Source: Oceaniglobus roseus (lineage in GTDB: Bacteria; Pseudomonadota; Alphaproteobacteria; Rhodobacterales; Rhodobacteraceae). From it: 64,000 nucleotides of DNA. Made by a program: the position numbers and the translations under genes. The stretch's first letter is position 1, and each line of letters opens with the position of its first letter. The notes beneath the pieces are model-generated. The model was not told the DNA's origin. It searched no databases and worked only from the letters and a program-made list of their open reading frames with translations. Below are positions 17,511 through 26,974 of the stretch, in pieces. The stretch is taken from positions 53,696 to 117,695 of the forward strand of contig NZ_PNOS01000007.1 of the NCBI RefSeq assembly GCF_002869745.1, in the 5' to 3' direction.

Positions 17511-18414
17511 GGCGCATCTCCGACGTGACGGCGCGCACTTCGCGCACCAGGGCCGCGGCATCGCCGTCTTGGGGGTCGATGTCGGGAACCAGCCGCATCA
17601 GCGCCCGGGTGTCCAGGTGGACCCGGTGCAGCGCCGTCTGCGGGGCAGGGGCCCAGGCGAAGGGCACGCCGAGCACGGACAGGATGGCGGACATCGTGGT
17701 GGGTCGGGGCGCGGCAACGTTCAGCACCGGCGGCAGTTCCTCCTCGGCGGCGACGAGGTCCGACAGCCGGGCGAAGCAGTGCGCCAGGGTCAGCGGTCCG
17801 ACGAAGCTCCGGCTCGGCCCCGGGCCGTCGGGGAAGCGGTCGGGCGTCAGGGGCCGGGTCCCGGCCGCGGCGGCGGCGTCGAAGGGCTGGCCCGCGCCCG
17901 CCACGTTCCCGAGCCGCAGGATCGTCACCGGCGGTGCCCCCGGCACGGCAGCGGCGTCGCGCAGCGCGGTCTCCATCGCCACCTTGGCCGCGCCGTAGTC
18001 GCCCGCCGGATGCAGGCGCGCGTTCTCCCGCGCCCCGGCCATGTCGGTCGCCCCGTAGACCGACGAGGAGGACATCACGAACAGCCGGGCCGCGCCCCAC
18101 TCCCGTGCCGCCTCGAGCGCGGCGAGGGCAAGGGCAGTGTTGTGTCCGAGCGGCGCGCCCGAGCGGGGCGTGACGCCGGCAAAGCTGAAGACCGACACGC
18201 CGTCCGGGGCCAGGAGCCGCGGGCGCGGCGGCGGCGGGCGATCCATGTCCCAGCGCAGGCAGATGTCCGCCGAAGCGGTGCGGGCAACGGCGAGCGGCGC
18301 CTCGCCAAGCTCGGGAAAACGGCCGAAGGCAGCCCGCAGAAGGCTCGGCACCCGTCCGCCGGCCCCCAGAAAAACGCGCCGCGTCACGCCAAAATGCCTG
18401 TCACTGCCCAACAT
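17500..18414 (-). CDS. NAD-dependent epimerase/dehydratase-like protein
   Basis: A 304-residue extended SDR-like protein. The N-terminal dinucleotide loop is degenerate (RRVFLGAGGRV), but the core SSSSVYG and the YGAAK dyad are intact, and LRLGNVAGAG follows. This is the pattern of UDP-glucose 4-epimerase relatives. ATG 18414 (MLGSDRHFGVTRRVFLG) is chosen because upstream codons are non-homologous. It is probably a sugar-nucleotide epimerase or reductase acting before the sugar transferase it overlaps. The divergent export lipoprotein starts 91 bp away. Confidence 0.75.
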   Translation of the reverse strand: MLGSDRHFGVTRRVFLGAGGRVPSLLRAAFGRFPELGEAPLAVARTASADICLRWDMDRPPPPRPRLLAPDGVSVFSFAGVTPRSGAPLGHNTALALAALEAAREWGAARLFVMSSSSVYGATDMAGARENARLHPAGDYGAAKVAMETALRDAAAVPGAPPVTILRLGNVAGAGQPFDAAAAAGTRPLTPDRFPDGPGPSRSFVGPLTLAHCFARLSDLVAAEEELPPVLNVAAPRPTTMSAILSVLGVPFAWAPAPQTALHRVHLDTRALMRLVPDIDPQDGDAAALVREVRAVTSEMRHDA

Positions 18415-18505
18415 CCTGCTGTAGTCCTTCCCGGGACGCGCCGGCCCGCATGCGGGTGTAGCAACGGGCTGCCTTCGGCGCCAGACCGATCGTTTGGGGT
18501 ATTGC

Positions 18506-19630
18506 ATGACTGCACAGCGCGCGGGGCTTCTCTTCGTCACCGGTCTTGTGGCCCTCCTGTCGGGATGCGCCAGCCTGCCCCAGGGCGCCGCGATGCGTAC
18601 CGACATCACCCGTGACGCCGACACCACCGGCCAGGGCTTCGCCTTCTATCCCGTCACCCGCGCGCTGCTGCCGTCGATCGAGGCCTGGCCGCAGGTCAAC
18701 CCGGAACTGTCGAGCGGCTGGCCCCACGCCACGCGCGGCTCCACCGGGCAGGTGATCGCACCCGGTGACATCGTCAACGTCACGATCTGGGACAACCAGG
18801 AGAACTCGCTGATCCTGGCCGACGGCCAGCGCGCGACGAAGCTCGACGGAATGGCGGTCTCGCCCTCGGGGCGGGTCTTCATTCCCTATGTCGGCGACGT
18901 GCGCGTGGCGGGCATGTCGCCCGACCGGGCGCGCGGGGTTCTGCAGGACCGGCTGGTGGACATCTCGCCCTCGGCGCAGGTGCAGCTGACCCTCGTGGCG
19001 GGGCGGCAGAACACGGTCGACCTGGTCTCCGGCGTCAGCAGTCCCGGCAGCTACCCGCTGCCCGACGGCAACTTCTCGGTGCTGAGCCTGATCTCGCAGG
19101 GCGGAGGGGTGCCGCCCAGCCTGCGCAATCCGCGCGTCAAGCTGCTGCGCGGTTCCAGGACTTACCTGACGACGGTGGACCGGCTCTATTCCAACCCCGA
19201 ACTCGACGCCGTGCTGACCGGCGGCGACAAGGTCATCGTCGAGCAGGACGACCGCTTCTTCCTCTCGCTCGGCGCCGCGGGGAAGGAGCAGATCGTCTAT
19301 TTCGACCGCGACCAGATCACCGCGCTCGAGGCGATCTCGATGATCGGCGGTCTCACCGACAGCCGAGCCGATCCTGAAGGCGTGCTGATCCTGCGCGAAT
19401 ATCCACGCTCGGCCCTGTCCGCCGGGGTACGCGGCCCGCGCGAGCAACGGGTGGTCTTCGCCATCGACATGACGACGGCCGACGGGTTGTTCTCGGCCCG
19501 CAACATGCTGATCCAGCCGGGCGACGTGGTGCTGGCCACCGAAAGCCCCGTGACCCGTGTGCAGACCATCGTCGGGCTGATCGGCTCGGGCTTCGGGCTG
19601 ATCCGCGCGGCCAACAACGCCGGCAACTGA
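18506..19630 (+). CDS. Wza/KpsD-type polysaccharide export outer-membrane lipoprotein
   Basis: A 374-residue OPX-family protein. Signal peptide and lipobox LLSGC (Cys near residue 22) are followed by the polysaccharide export domain (APGDIVNVTIWDNQE, SPSGRVFIPYVGDVRVAGMSPDRARGVL) and two SLBB-like domains (VSSPGSYPLPDGNFSVLSLI; DQITALEAISMIGGL). It forms the outer-membrane exit for capsule or exopolysaccharide. ATG 18506 is used; an in-frame TTG sits 12 bp upstream. With CapD, YjbH/GfcB and the sugar transferase it completes an export locus, though no Wzc/Wzx/Wzy gene lies in the window. Confidence 0.9.
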   Translation: MTAQRAGLLFVTGLVALLSGCASLPQGAAMRTDITRDADTTGQGFAFYPVTRALLPSIEAWPQVNPELSSGWPHATRGSTGQVIAPGDIVNVTIWDNQENSLILADGQRATKLDGMAVSPSGRVFIPYVGDVRVAGMSPDRARGVLQDRLVDISPSAQVQLTLVAGRQNTVDLVSGVSSPGSYPLPDGNFSVLSLISQGGGVPPSLRNPRVKLLRGSRTYLTTVDRLYSNPELDAVLTGGDKVIVEQDDRFFLSLGAAGKEQIVYFDRDQITALEAISMIGGLTDSRADPEGVLILREYPRSALSAGVRGPREQRVVFAIDMTTADGLFSARNMLIQPGDVVLATESPVTRVQTIVGLIGSGFGLIRAANNAGN

Positions 19631-19639
19631 CCGGCGCGG

Positions 19640-19663
19640 GCACGGTGCGTCAGAGCACCGTGC
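19640..19663. terminator. Bidirectional hairpin between the export lipoprotein gene and hupE-like gene
   Basis: GCACGGTGC-gtcaga-GCACCGTGC: perfect 9-bp stem, 6-nt loop, 9 bp after the plus-strand stop. The loop contains the minus-strand stop codon (tca, 19650-19652), so the stem covers the last codons of the convergent gene. Confidence 0.6.
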
Positions 19664-20765
19664 GCTCGACCACCCACCAGGCGCCCACCAGCGAGATCGC
19701 GATGGAGGCCGGGTTCGAGATCACCGGGCGATACCAGTCCTTGCGGCCGAACCAGAGGCCGACCAGCAGGAAGGCGACGGCGATCACCGACAGCTGGCCC
19801 AGCTCGACCCCGACGTTGAAGCCGATCAGGCCGGTGACGAAGCGCGCCGGGTTCAGCCCGATGTCCCCCAGCACCGCGGCGAACCCGAGGCCGTGCAGCA
19901 GGCCGAAGCAGAACACCACCACCGGGCGCCAGGGCGACAGGCCGCGCGCCAGCACGTTCTCGACCCCGACGTAGACGATCGAGGCGGCGATCAGCGGCTC
20001 GACGATCTGCGGCGGCACGCTGACATAGCCGAGGATCCCGAGCGCCAGGGTGACGGTATGGGCCAGGGTGAAGGCCGTGACCTGCATCAGCAGCGGACGC
20101 AGCCGCGGCGACAGGAAGAACAGGCCCAGCACGAACAGGATATGGTCCAGCCCCTTGGGGATGATGTGCTCGTATCCGATCTTGATGTAGTTCAGGAACG
20201 CCGCGCCCGCGGACTCTTGGGCCACGCCGGTGCGCGGGATCGGCTCGGACAGGGCGCCGGAGGTCAGGTAGCCGCTGTAGGCGTCGGTGCCCGCCCCCAT
20301 CTGCCGCACCACCAGCGCGCCGAAGGCGCTGTCCCAGCCCAGCGTCACCGGCGCGTCGCCCTCGGGCAGCAGCGCGGACAGGCGCAGCCGCGACAGGCGG
20401 GGCAGGGCGGTGTCGCCCACCTCGGGCACGTCCACGCCGACGAGGTCGGGCAGGATCCGGCTGTCGCCGACGCGGATCACGATCCCCTCGCGCATCTCGG
20501 GCCAGTAGGTGCGGAACGCCTTGTCCAGCGCCGCGGGGGCCAGCGCGCGCAGCCGGTCGATCTCGTCCGCCTCGGACGAGGCGTTGGTGTCCTCCAGCCC
20601 CTCGAGATCCGCGCCCGCGATCAGCGGCTCCAGCGTCAGGGCGATGTCCCAGTGCAGCTCCCGCCCCTCGACGGTCACGTCCGACACCGCGGGCTGCACC
20701 TCGTGCGCGGAAGCCGCGAAGGCCGACAGCGCGAGGAGCAGGCAGGCCACCACGCTTGACACCAT
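19650..20765 (-). CDS. HupE/UreJ_2-family membrane protein
   Basis: A 371-residue protein. A signal peptide (SSVVACLLLALSAFAASA, then HEVQPAV) is followed by a periplasmic domain of about 170 residues and then about six membrane helices. The HupE/UreJ signature is HIIPKGLDHILFVLGLFFL together with LAHTVTLALG and FGLLHGLGFA. Conserved His/Asp residues in these helices suggest metal (Ni/Co-type) transport; the substrate is not established. ATG 20765 gives a proper signal peptide. It is divergent from a secreted DUF4198 protein with only 46 bp between starts. Confidence 0.8.
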   Translation of the reverse strand: MVSSVVACLLLALSAFAASAHEVQPAVSDVTVEGRELHWDIALTLEPLIAGADLEGLEDTNASSEADEIDRLRALAPAALDKAFRTYWPEMREGIVIRVGDSRILPDLVGVDVPEVGDTALPRLSRLRLSALLPEGDAPVTLGWDSAFGALVVRQMGAGTDAYSGYLTSGALSEPIPRTGVAQESAGAAFLNYIKIGYEHIIPKGLDHILFVLGLFFLSPRLRPLLMQVTAFTLAHTVTLALGILGYVSVPPQIVEPLIAASIVYVGVENVLARGLSPWRPVVVFCFGLLHGLGFAAVLGDIGLNPARFVTGLIGFNVGVELGQLSVIAVAFLLVGLWFGRKDWYRPVISNPASIAISLVGAWWVVERTVL

Positions 20766-20811
20766 GCCGTCCAGCGCCACCCTATGCCACACACCCAGCG
20801 GAGCCGTCCCC

Positions 20812-21624
20812 ATGTTCACGTCCCTCAGATTGTCCCTTGTCGCGCTGGCACTTAGCACGTCCGCCGCAGTTGCCCACGAGTTCTGGATCGACCCGCAGGA
20901 TTTCACGCCCGATCCCGGCGCGAACATCGTCGCCGACATCCGCGTGGGCCAGAGCTTCAACGGCTCGTCCTATGCCTACATCCCCGACAACTTCCGCCTG
21001 TTCGAGCTGGCGCAGGGCGAAACCCGCACGCCCGTGGAGGGCCGCATCGGCGACCGGCCCGCGCTCGACGCGGCGCCGCTTGGCGAGGGGCTGAACGTGA
21101 TCCTGCACGTCACCCGGGACTATGCCCTGACCTGGAAGGAGTGGCAGAAGTTCGCGGACTTCGTGACCCACAAGGATTTCGACGGCGTGATCGAGGCGCA
21201 TCGCGCGAAGGGCCATCCCGAGAAGGACTTCACCGAGATGTATTCGCGCTATGGCAAGAGCCTCGTCGCGGTGGGGGAGGGCGCGGGGCAGGACCGGGCC
21301 TATGGCCTGCTGACCGAGATCGTGGCGCTGAAGAACCCCTATACAGACGACCTGTCCTCGGGACTGCCGGTGCGCGTGCTCTACCAGGACGCGCCGCGAA
21401 AGGACGTGCAGGTGGAAATCTTCGCCAAGGCGCCCGACGGCAGCGTGACCACCACCACCACCCGCACGGACGACAAGGGCGAGGCGACGATCCCCGTCAC
21501 CCCCGGCGACACCTATCTTCTCGACGCCGTGGTCATGCGCGAACCCTCGGCGGAACTGGCCGCGAAGACCGGCGCGCTGTGGGAATCCCTCTGGGCCAGC
21601 CTGACCTTCCGGGCGCCCGAGTGA
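20812..21624 (+). CDS. DUF4198 (NikM-like) periplasmic protein
   Basis: A 270-residue secreted protein with signal peptide (LSLVALALSTSAAVA) cut before HEFWIDP, the hallmark DUF4198 N-terminus with a metal-binding-type His. A later segment is an Ig/CarboxypepD-like beta domain (VEIFAKAPDGSV...DKGEATIPVTPGDTYLLDAV). Such proteins are associated with nickel/cobalt uptake or unknown periplasmic roles. The divergent HupE-like gene shares its 46-bp promoter region, which supports a common metal-related function by inference. ATG 20812 is chosen for the signal peptide. Confidence 0.8.
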   Translation: MFTSLRLSLVALALSTSAAVAHEFWIDPQDFTPDPGANIVADIRVGQSFNGSSYAYIPDNFRLFELAQGETRTPVEGRIGDRPALDAAPLGEGLNVILHVTRDYALTWKEWQKFADFVTHKDFDGVIEAHRAKGHPEKDFTEMYSRYGKSLVAVGEGAGQDRAYGLLTEIVALKNPYTDDLSSGLPVRVLYQDAPRKDVQVEIFAKAPDGSVTTTTTRTDDKGEATIPVTPGDTYLLDAVVMREPSAELAAKTGALWESLWASLTFRAPE

Positions 21625-21638
21625 TCCGGTGATCGGCG

Positions 21639-21662
21639 GCGGCCCGGATCAGACCGGGCCGC
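21639..21662. terminator. Bidirectional hairpin after the DUF4198 gene
   Basis: GCGGCCCGG-atcaga-CCGGGCCGC: perfect 9-bp stem, 14 bp after the DUF4198 stop. As at 19640-19663, the loop holds the stop codon (tca, 21649-21651) of a convergent minus-strand ORF. Confidence 0.6.
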
Positions 21663-21801
21663 GGTCCTTCTTCACCCGAAGGTCATCGAGGCGCAGGGCG
21701 CGCCACAGCCGCGGCGGCTGCAGGGCGCGGCGAAGTTCGGGGATGGCGATGAGGCTCAGCGCCGCGACGATTATTCCGTCCAGTCCGTAAGGCAGTCCCA
21801 T
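21649..21801 (-). CDS. Small membrane protein, 50 residues, unknown
   Basis: An ORF starting MGLPYGLDGIIVAALSLIAI. It has one hydrophobic segment (residues 9-20) followed by an Arg-rich tail (ELRRALQPPRLWRALRLDDL) ending RGPV. On the minus strand AAGGA lies about 8 bp before the ATG. The stop sits in a terminator hairpin loop, the same layout as the larger gene ending at 19650. I do not recognise the family. Confidence 0.5.
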   Translation of the reverse strand: MGLPYGLDGIIVAALSLIAIPELRRALQPPRLWRALRLDDLRVKKDRGPV

Positions 21802-21900
21802 TCCGGCAATCCTTCACGCTTCACACACCGTTCAACTCGGAGTGAAGCAGATTGGTTTCCGAAGTGTGAAACCGGAAGGGTTGAAATGCGAGACGTGACC

Positions 21901-22304
21901 TCAGTCGTCCTGCGCGGCGCGTTCGGCGCGCTTGCGGATCAGCACCGAGCGCAGGTCGTGCATCGCCAGCAGCAGGTCGTCCGTCACCGCGTCGATCTGC
22001 GCCTCGCTCGCCCGGCTCTGGATCCAGTGCGCCGTGGTGTTCAGGACTTCGACCGCGCGGTGGATCTCGTCGATCTCGCGTGCGGCGAGGGTCGCGCGCC
22101 GCTTCGTCATCCAGTCCTCGATCGCGGCCAGGTCGGCGGCGCTCAGTTCCCGTCCGCCCTGCGGCTTTACCTCGCCGTTGCGGATGTTGAGGACCGCGAT
22201 CTGGTTCATCTCGACCCGCCGCTGCCGCGGATCCTGCTCGACCGCGAAGACGAAGGCGCCGTTTTCGCGGACGCGGAAATAATAGTCGGGCAGCCCGGCC
22301 GCCA

Positions 22305-22305
<1 letters not shown>
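21901..22305 (-). CDS. Conserved hypothetical protein downstream of aspC
   Basis: A 134-residue soluble protein. The N-terminus (LPDYYFRVRENGAFVFAVE) looks beta-rich. The rest is helical and charged (LAAIEDWMTKRRATLAAREIDEIHRAVEVL...DLRSVLIRKRAERAAQDD), possibly a coiled coil. ATG 22305 shares a base with the aspC stop (TGATG-type overlap), so it is translationally coupled to aspC. I cannot assign a function. Confidence 0.75.
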
Positions 22306-23567
<1,262 letters not shown>

Positions 23568-23619
23568 TCAAGGGCCAAACCGAGGCCCCTCCGCCTGCTG
23601 CGACGAAAAGGAGAGACCG

Positions 23620-24057
23620 ATGTCGGACGCCGAGAACCGGACCGCCAGCGACGCCGCGACGCCGGGCGCGGACGAGCACAACTGGTATTCCAACGACACC
23701 GCCACCTTCGGCGACCGCCTGGCCGACGCCCGCGAACACGTCGGCATGAGCCAGGAGGACCTGGCCCGTCGCCTGGGCGTCAAGCTGAAGACGCTGACCG
23801 CCTGGGAAAACGACATGGCGGAACCGCGCGCCAACAAGCTTTCCATGCTGTCGGGCCTGCTGAACGTCTCGCTGCGCTGGCTGATGACCGGAGAGGGCGA
23901 CGGTCTGCCCCATCCCGACGACGCCCGCACCATGCCCGAGGACGTGAACAAGATCCTGACCGAGCTGCGCCAGACCCAGAGCGACCTCGTGCGCATGGCC
24001 GACCGGGTGGGGCGGCTCGAGAAGCGGCTGAAGACGGCCTGGAGCGCGCCGCGATGA
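23620..24057 (+). CDS. XRE-family helix-turn-helix regulator
   Basis: A 145-residue protein with a Cro/C1-type HTH at about residues 29-85 (FGDRLADAREHVGMSQEDLARRLGVKLKTLTAWENDMAEPRANKLSML). It ends in a predicted coiled coil (NKILTELRQTQSDLVRMADRVGRLEKRLKTAW). ATG 23620 follows AAGGAGAG. The stop overlaps sdhE by 4 bp (ATGA). Targets are unknown. Confidence 0.85.
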   Translation: MSDAENRTASDAATPGADEHNWYSNDTATFGDRLADAREHVGMSQEDLARRLGVKLKTLTAWENDMAEPRANKLSMLSGLLNVSLRWLMTGEGDGLPHPDDARTMPEDVNKILTELRQTQSDLVRMADRVGRLEKRLKTAWSAPR

Positions 24058-24347
24058 TCGACCTGCGCCCGCCCGAGAACCCGGACGAGACGCCGGAGAA
24101 CCGGATCCGGCGCATGGCCATGCGCTCGATGCGCCGCGGGATCAAGGAGATGGACCTGATCCTTGGCAGCTACGCGGCCGCGGGACTGGACCGCCTGCCG
24201 CCCGAGCGGCTGGAACTCTACGATGCGCTGCTGCACGAGAACGACCACGACCTCTACCGCTGGGTCACCGGGCAGGCCCCCGCGCCCGATCCCTACGGCC
24301 CGCTGATCGAGGATATCGCGACCCATGCGGGCTGGCGGCGGACCTAG
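24054..24347 (+). CDS. sdhE: FAD assembly factor SdhE (succinate dehydrogenase)
   Basis: A 97-residue YgfY/SdhE-family protein. The flavinylation motif appears as RRGIKEMDLIL (RGxxE), with the helical FDELLHENDHDLYRW-type region present as LYDALLHENDHDLYRWVTG. It promotes covalent FAD attachment to SdhA. It is coupled to the HTH gene by an ATGA overlap. Confidence 0.9.
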   Translation: MIDLRPPENPDETPENRIRRMAMRSMRRGIKEMDLILGSYAAAGLDRLPPERLELYDALLHENDHDLYRWVTGQAPAPDPYGPLIEDIATHAGWRRT

Positions 24348-24413
24348 GTCACTTCGCGGCAAGATTTGCGATTAATTAAGGAATCTCCGCCATTTGTCGT
24401 TCGACCAGGAGCA

Positions 24414-24926
24414 ATGGCGGAGATCGAGATGAGCGTACACGAACGGCTGACCGGCGCCCCCGACCGCGGTTTCATGTCCGAATACCTGGAGAGCCTTTCG
24501 CTGGTCGAACGGCTGCACCGTCTGCTCCTCGACGTGCTGAAGGACGAGTTCGAGCGTGTCGGGGTGCTGGAGATCAATCCGGTGCAGGCGCTCCTGCTGT
24601 TCAACGTCGGCGATCACGAGGTGACGGCGGGCGAACTGAAAAGCCGAGGCTACTACCAGGGCTCCAACGTCTCGTACAACCTGAAGAAGCTGGTCGAGAT
24701 GGGATACATGCACCACCAGCGCTGCGGCATCGACCGCCGGGCGGTCCGGGTGCGGCTGACGGCGAAGGGTCGGGCGGTGCACGACGTTGTGCGCAAGCTG
24801 TTCGAACGTCACGCCGAGGGGCTGCAATCGCGCGGCGTTCTCGGTGCCGACGGGATCGAGACGATCAACAGCTCGCTGCGCCGGGTGGAACGCTACTGGA
24901 CCGACCAGATCCGCTATATCTACTGA
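24414..24926 (+). CDS. ldtR: LdtR-type MarR-family regulator
   Basis: A 170-residue winged-helix protein very similar to LdtR of Rhizobiales and Liberibacter, which controls an L,D-transpeptidase and cell-wall stress genes. Typical blocks are FMSEYLESLSLVERLHRLLLDV, LEINPVQALLLFNVG, GELKSRGYYQGSNVSYNLKKL (recognition helix) and MGYMHHQRCGIDRRAVRVRLT. Starts at ATG 24414 (AGGA 3 bp upstream) and ATG 24429 (GGAG 6 bp upstream) are both possible. No L,D-transpeptidase gene is in the window. Confidence 0.85.
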   Translation: MAEIEMSVHERLTGAPDRGFMSEYLESLSLVERLHRLLLDVLKDEFERVGVLEINPVQALLLFNVGDHEVTAGELKSRGYYQGSNVSYNLKKLVEMGYMHHQRCGIDRRAVRVRLTAKGRAVHDVVRKLFERHAEGLQSRGVLGADGIETINSSLRRVERYWTDQIRYIY

Positions 24927-24929
24927 ATA

Positions 24930-24951
24930 CCCGCCCGGCGCATCGGGCGGG
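24930..24951. terminator. Bidirectional hairpin between ldtR and DUF1194 gene
   Basis: CCCGCCCG-gcgcat-CGGGCGGG: perfect 8-bp stem, 3 bp after the ldtR stop and 39 bp from the convergent gene's stop. Confidence 0.65.
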
Positions 24952-24990
24952 ACGGGGGCCTTGCGATCGGCAGAATGCCTGATCCGGGTC

Positions 24991-25824
24991 TCAGTCCGGT
25001 GCCGCGGCACCGACGGCCATCACCTGCAACTCGCGGAGCAGCTTGCGCTGCATGGCCCGGGCGTAATCCTCGTACCCCAGTGCCACCTCGACGAAGGCTT
25101 CCGGGCCGCGGATCACGTTGACGCGGAAGTAGGACGACAGTTCCTTGACCTCCGCCTGCCGAAGGTCGGTCGCCACGTCCGTGTCGCTGCCGACCACCAG
25201 CGCGTTCACAACTGTCTCCGCAGCCGTCTCCACCTTCTGCGGCCGCGGTCCCGTGTTCGACATGCCGTCGCCGGAGATGTCCAGCACCTGCCGCCAGCAG
25301 GCGCCGCGCTGCGCCAGCAGGGTGTCGCCAAACAGCAGCGCCGCGCCGATGGCGGTGGAGGGATCCGTCCCGGTCCGCAGGGTGCCGGCCAGCCGCGCGA
25401 TCACCGCGTCGACCGCGGCATCGTCCGCCAGCGTGATCCAGGGCTGGATCACCCGCGCATCCGCCGGCCCGGCCCATTCGAACACCGCCAGGTCCACGGG
25501 GGCGTCCGGCATCGCGGCCAGCGCGGAGCGGACCTCGGCCGAGCCCAGGGCCGTTGCCACACCGTCGAGCTGAAGCCGGTACTCCGCCGCATCCACCGAC
25601 CCCGACACGTCGAGCCCGAGGACCAGCGCCTGCCGGCATGCGGCCCCGGCGGCCCCGACCGACAGCAGGAGCGCGAGGGCCGGTAAGATGGCCGCGCGAG
25701 ATGCGGCGAGTGGGCGGGGCCGCGCGGAATTGCCCGGATCCTTAATTCCTGCGCGACACCAGCACCGCAGGACCGCGCCAACCTTGCACATTTGCGACAT
25801 TACGAAAGTGCGCCTCGCCCTCAT
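24991..25824 (-). CDS. DUF1194 (von Willebrand A-like) secreted protein, second copy
   Basis: Up to 277 residues. After a long basic N-region comes a signal-like core (AAILPALALLLSVGAAGA), then the DUF1194 domain: QALVLGLDVSGSVDAAEY (MIDAS-like DxSxS), VDLAVFEWAG, DISGDGMSNTGPRP and YEDYARAMQRKLLREL. ATG 25824 overlaps the previous stop (ATGA); the unusually long region before the hydrophobic core means ATG 25800 or a later start is possible. The domain resembles a vWA metal-ion-dependent adhesion site. Its function is unknown. About 40% identical by eye to the upstream neighbour, so a tandem duplication is likely. Confidence 0.8.
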   Translation of the reverse strand: MRARRTFVMSQMCKVGAVLRCWCRAGIKDPGNSARPRPLAASRAAILPALALLLSVGAAGAACRQALVLGLDVSGSVDAAEYRLQLDGVATALGSAEVRSALAAMPDAPVDLAVFEWAGPADARVIQPWITLADDAAVDAVIARLAGTLRTGTDPSTAIGAALLFGDTLLAQRGACWRQVLDISGDGMSNTGPRPQKVETAAETVVNALVVGSDTDVATDLRQAEVKELSSYFRVNVIRGPEAFVEVALGYEDYARAMQRKLLRELQVMAVGAAAPD

Positions 25825-26513
25825 TCCAGCGCCCCCAGCATTCTTGCGCCCATCTCGCGCAGAAGCTTCCGGCGCATCGCCCGGGCGAAGTCCTCGAAAC
25901 CGTCCGCGATCTCCAGAAAGGCCCCCGGCCCGTGCAGCACCGTATCGGTGTAGTAATCCACCAGCCCGTCGCTCGCCCCCGTGATCGCCAGGGCGTTCAC
26001 GGTCGCCTCGCGGTAAAGTGGAAGACGATAGGCCGCGATGGGCGAGGGGCCGTCGTTGTGCGTGCCGTCGCCCGACAGGTCCAGCGTCCTGTAGAGACAG
26101 GGCGGCGCCGTGGCGAAGAGCGCAGCGGCGAAGATCAGGGCCTGGCCGATGGCCGTTGGAAACTCGGCGTAACTGCGGCGCGAGCGCGCGATGCGCTCCG
26201 CCGCCGCCTCCAGATCCTCCGGCGCGCGCAGGAGGGTCCAGTCCAGCACCAGGTCCTGCTGGTCCCGCCCGCTCCACTCGAAGACCGCAAGCGCCACGGG
26301 CTCGGCACTCGCGAAGACGGCCGCGGCGACCTCGGGGGCGCGCAGGGCGGCTGCCAGGCCCTGCCGCTGCAGCGCGTCCTCGGCCGCATCGACCGAGGAC
26401 GAGATGTCGAGCCCCAGCGCCAGCGCCAGCCGGCAGGCCCCGTGGCCCGGGGCCGCGGCCAGGAGCGGGGCCGCGAGGGCCAGCCCCGAAAGCAGGGCCG
26501 GCCCGGACCTCAC
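25821..26513 (-). CDS. DUF1194 (von Willebrand A-like) secreted protein, first copy
   Basis: A 230-residue protein with signal peptide (PALLSGLALAAPLLAAAPGHGA) and vWA-like DUF1194 domain: LALALGLDISSSVDAAED, LAVFEWSGRDQQD, TAIGQALIFAA, TLDLSGDGTHNDGPSP and FEDFARAMRRKLL. GTG 26513 is chosen because it sits in the gloA stop (GTGA overlap) and leaves a clean signal peptide. It forms an overlapping three-gene run with gloA and the second copy. Confidence 0.82.
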   Translation of the reverse strand: MRSGPALLSGLALAAPLLAAAPGHGACRLALALGLDISSSVDAAEDALQRQGLAAALRAPEVAAAVFASAEPVALAVFEWSGRDQQDLVLDWTLLRAPEDLEAAAERIARSRRSYAEFPTAIGQALIFAAALFATAPPCLYRTLDLSGDGTHNDGPSPIAAYRLPLYREATVNALAITGASDGLVDYYTDTVLHGPGAFLEIADGFEDFARAMRRKLLREMGARMLGALE

Positions 26514-26938
26514 CAGTGGCCCGTGTTTTCCATGCTCGCCCAGGGCTCCTGCCTGGGCAGCGCCTCGCCCATCTGCAGCAGCTCGACCGAGACGTTGTCG
26601 GGAGAGCGGACGAAGGCCATGTGGCCGTCGCGGGGCGGTCGGTTGATGGTCACGCCGTTGTCCATCAGGTGCTGGCACATCTCGTAGATGTTCTCGACCG
26701 CATAGGCGAGGTGACCGAAATGGCGGCTGTCGCTCGGCAACCCCTCGTCGCCGTCCCAGTTGTAGGTCATCTCGACCGCCGCATTCTCCTGTCCCGGCGG
26801 CGACATGAAGACGAGGCTGAAGCGGCCGCCCTCGTTGTCGATGCGCCGGGTCTCCTCGAGGCCCAGAAGCTCGTAGAATGCCTTGGACTTCTCGAGATCC
26901 TTCACGCGGACCATGGTGTGTAGATAATTGATCTTCAT
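26510..26938 (-). CDS. gloA: Lactoylglutathione lyase (glyoxalase I)
   Basis: A 142-residue VOC-fold enzyme that converts the methylglyoxal-glutathione hemithioacetal to S-lactoylglutathione. Metal ligands fit His7 (NYLHTMVRVKDLEKS), Glu56 (AAVEMTYNW), the His in FGHLAYAVENIYEMC, and Glu near residue 121 (PDNVSVELLQMG). The length matches the short metal-dependent type. It is first in an overlapping operon with the DUF1194 genes. Confidence 0.93.
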   Translation of the reverse strand: MKINYLHTMVRVKDLEKSKAFYELLGLEETRRIDNEGGRFSLVFMSPPGQENAAVEMTYNWDGDEGLPSDSRHFGHLAYAVENIYEMCQHLMDNGVTINRPPRDGHMAFVRSPDNVSVELLQMGEALPRQEPWASMENTGHW

Positions 26939-26974
26939 CGGGTACTCCTTCCTTCTGGCGCCAAGGTAATCCTA

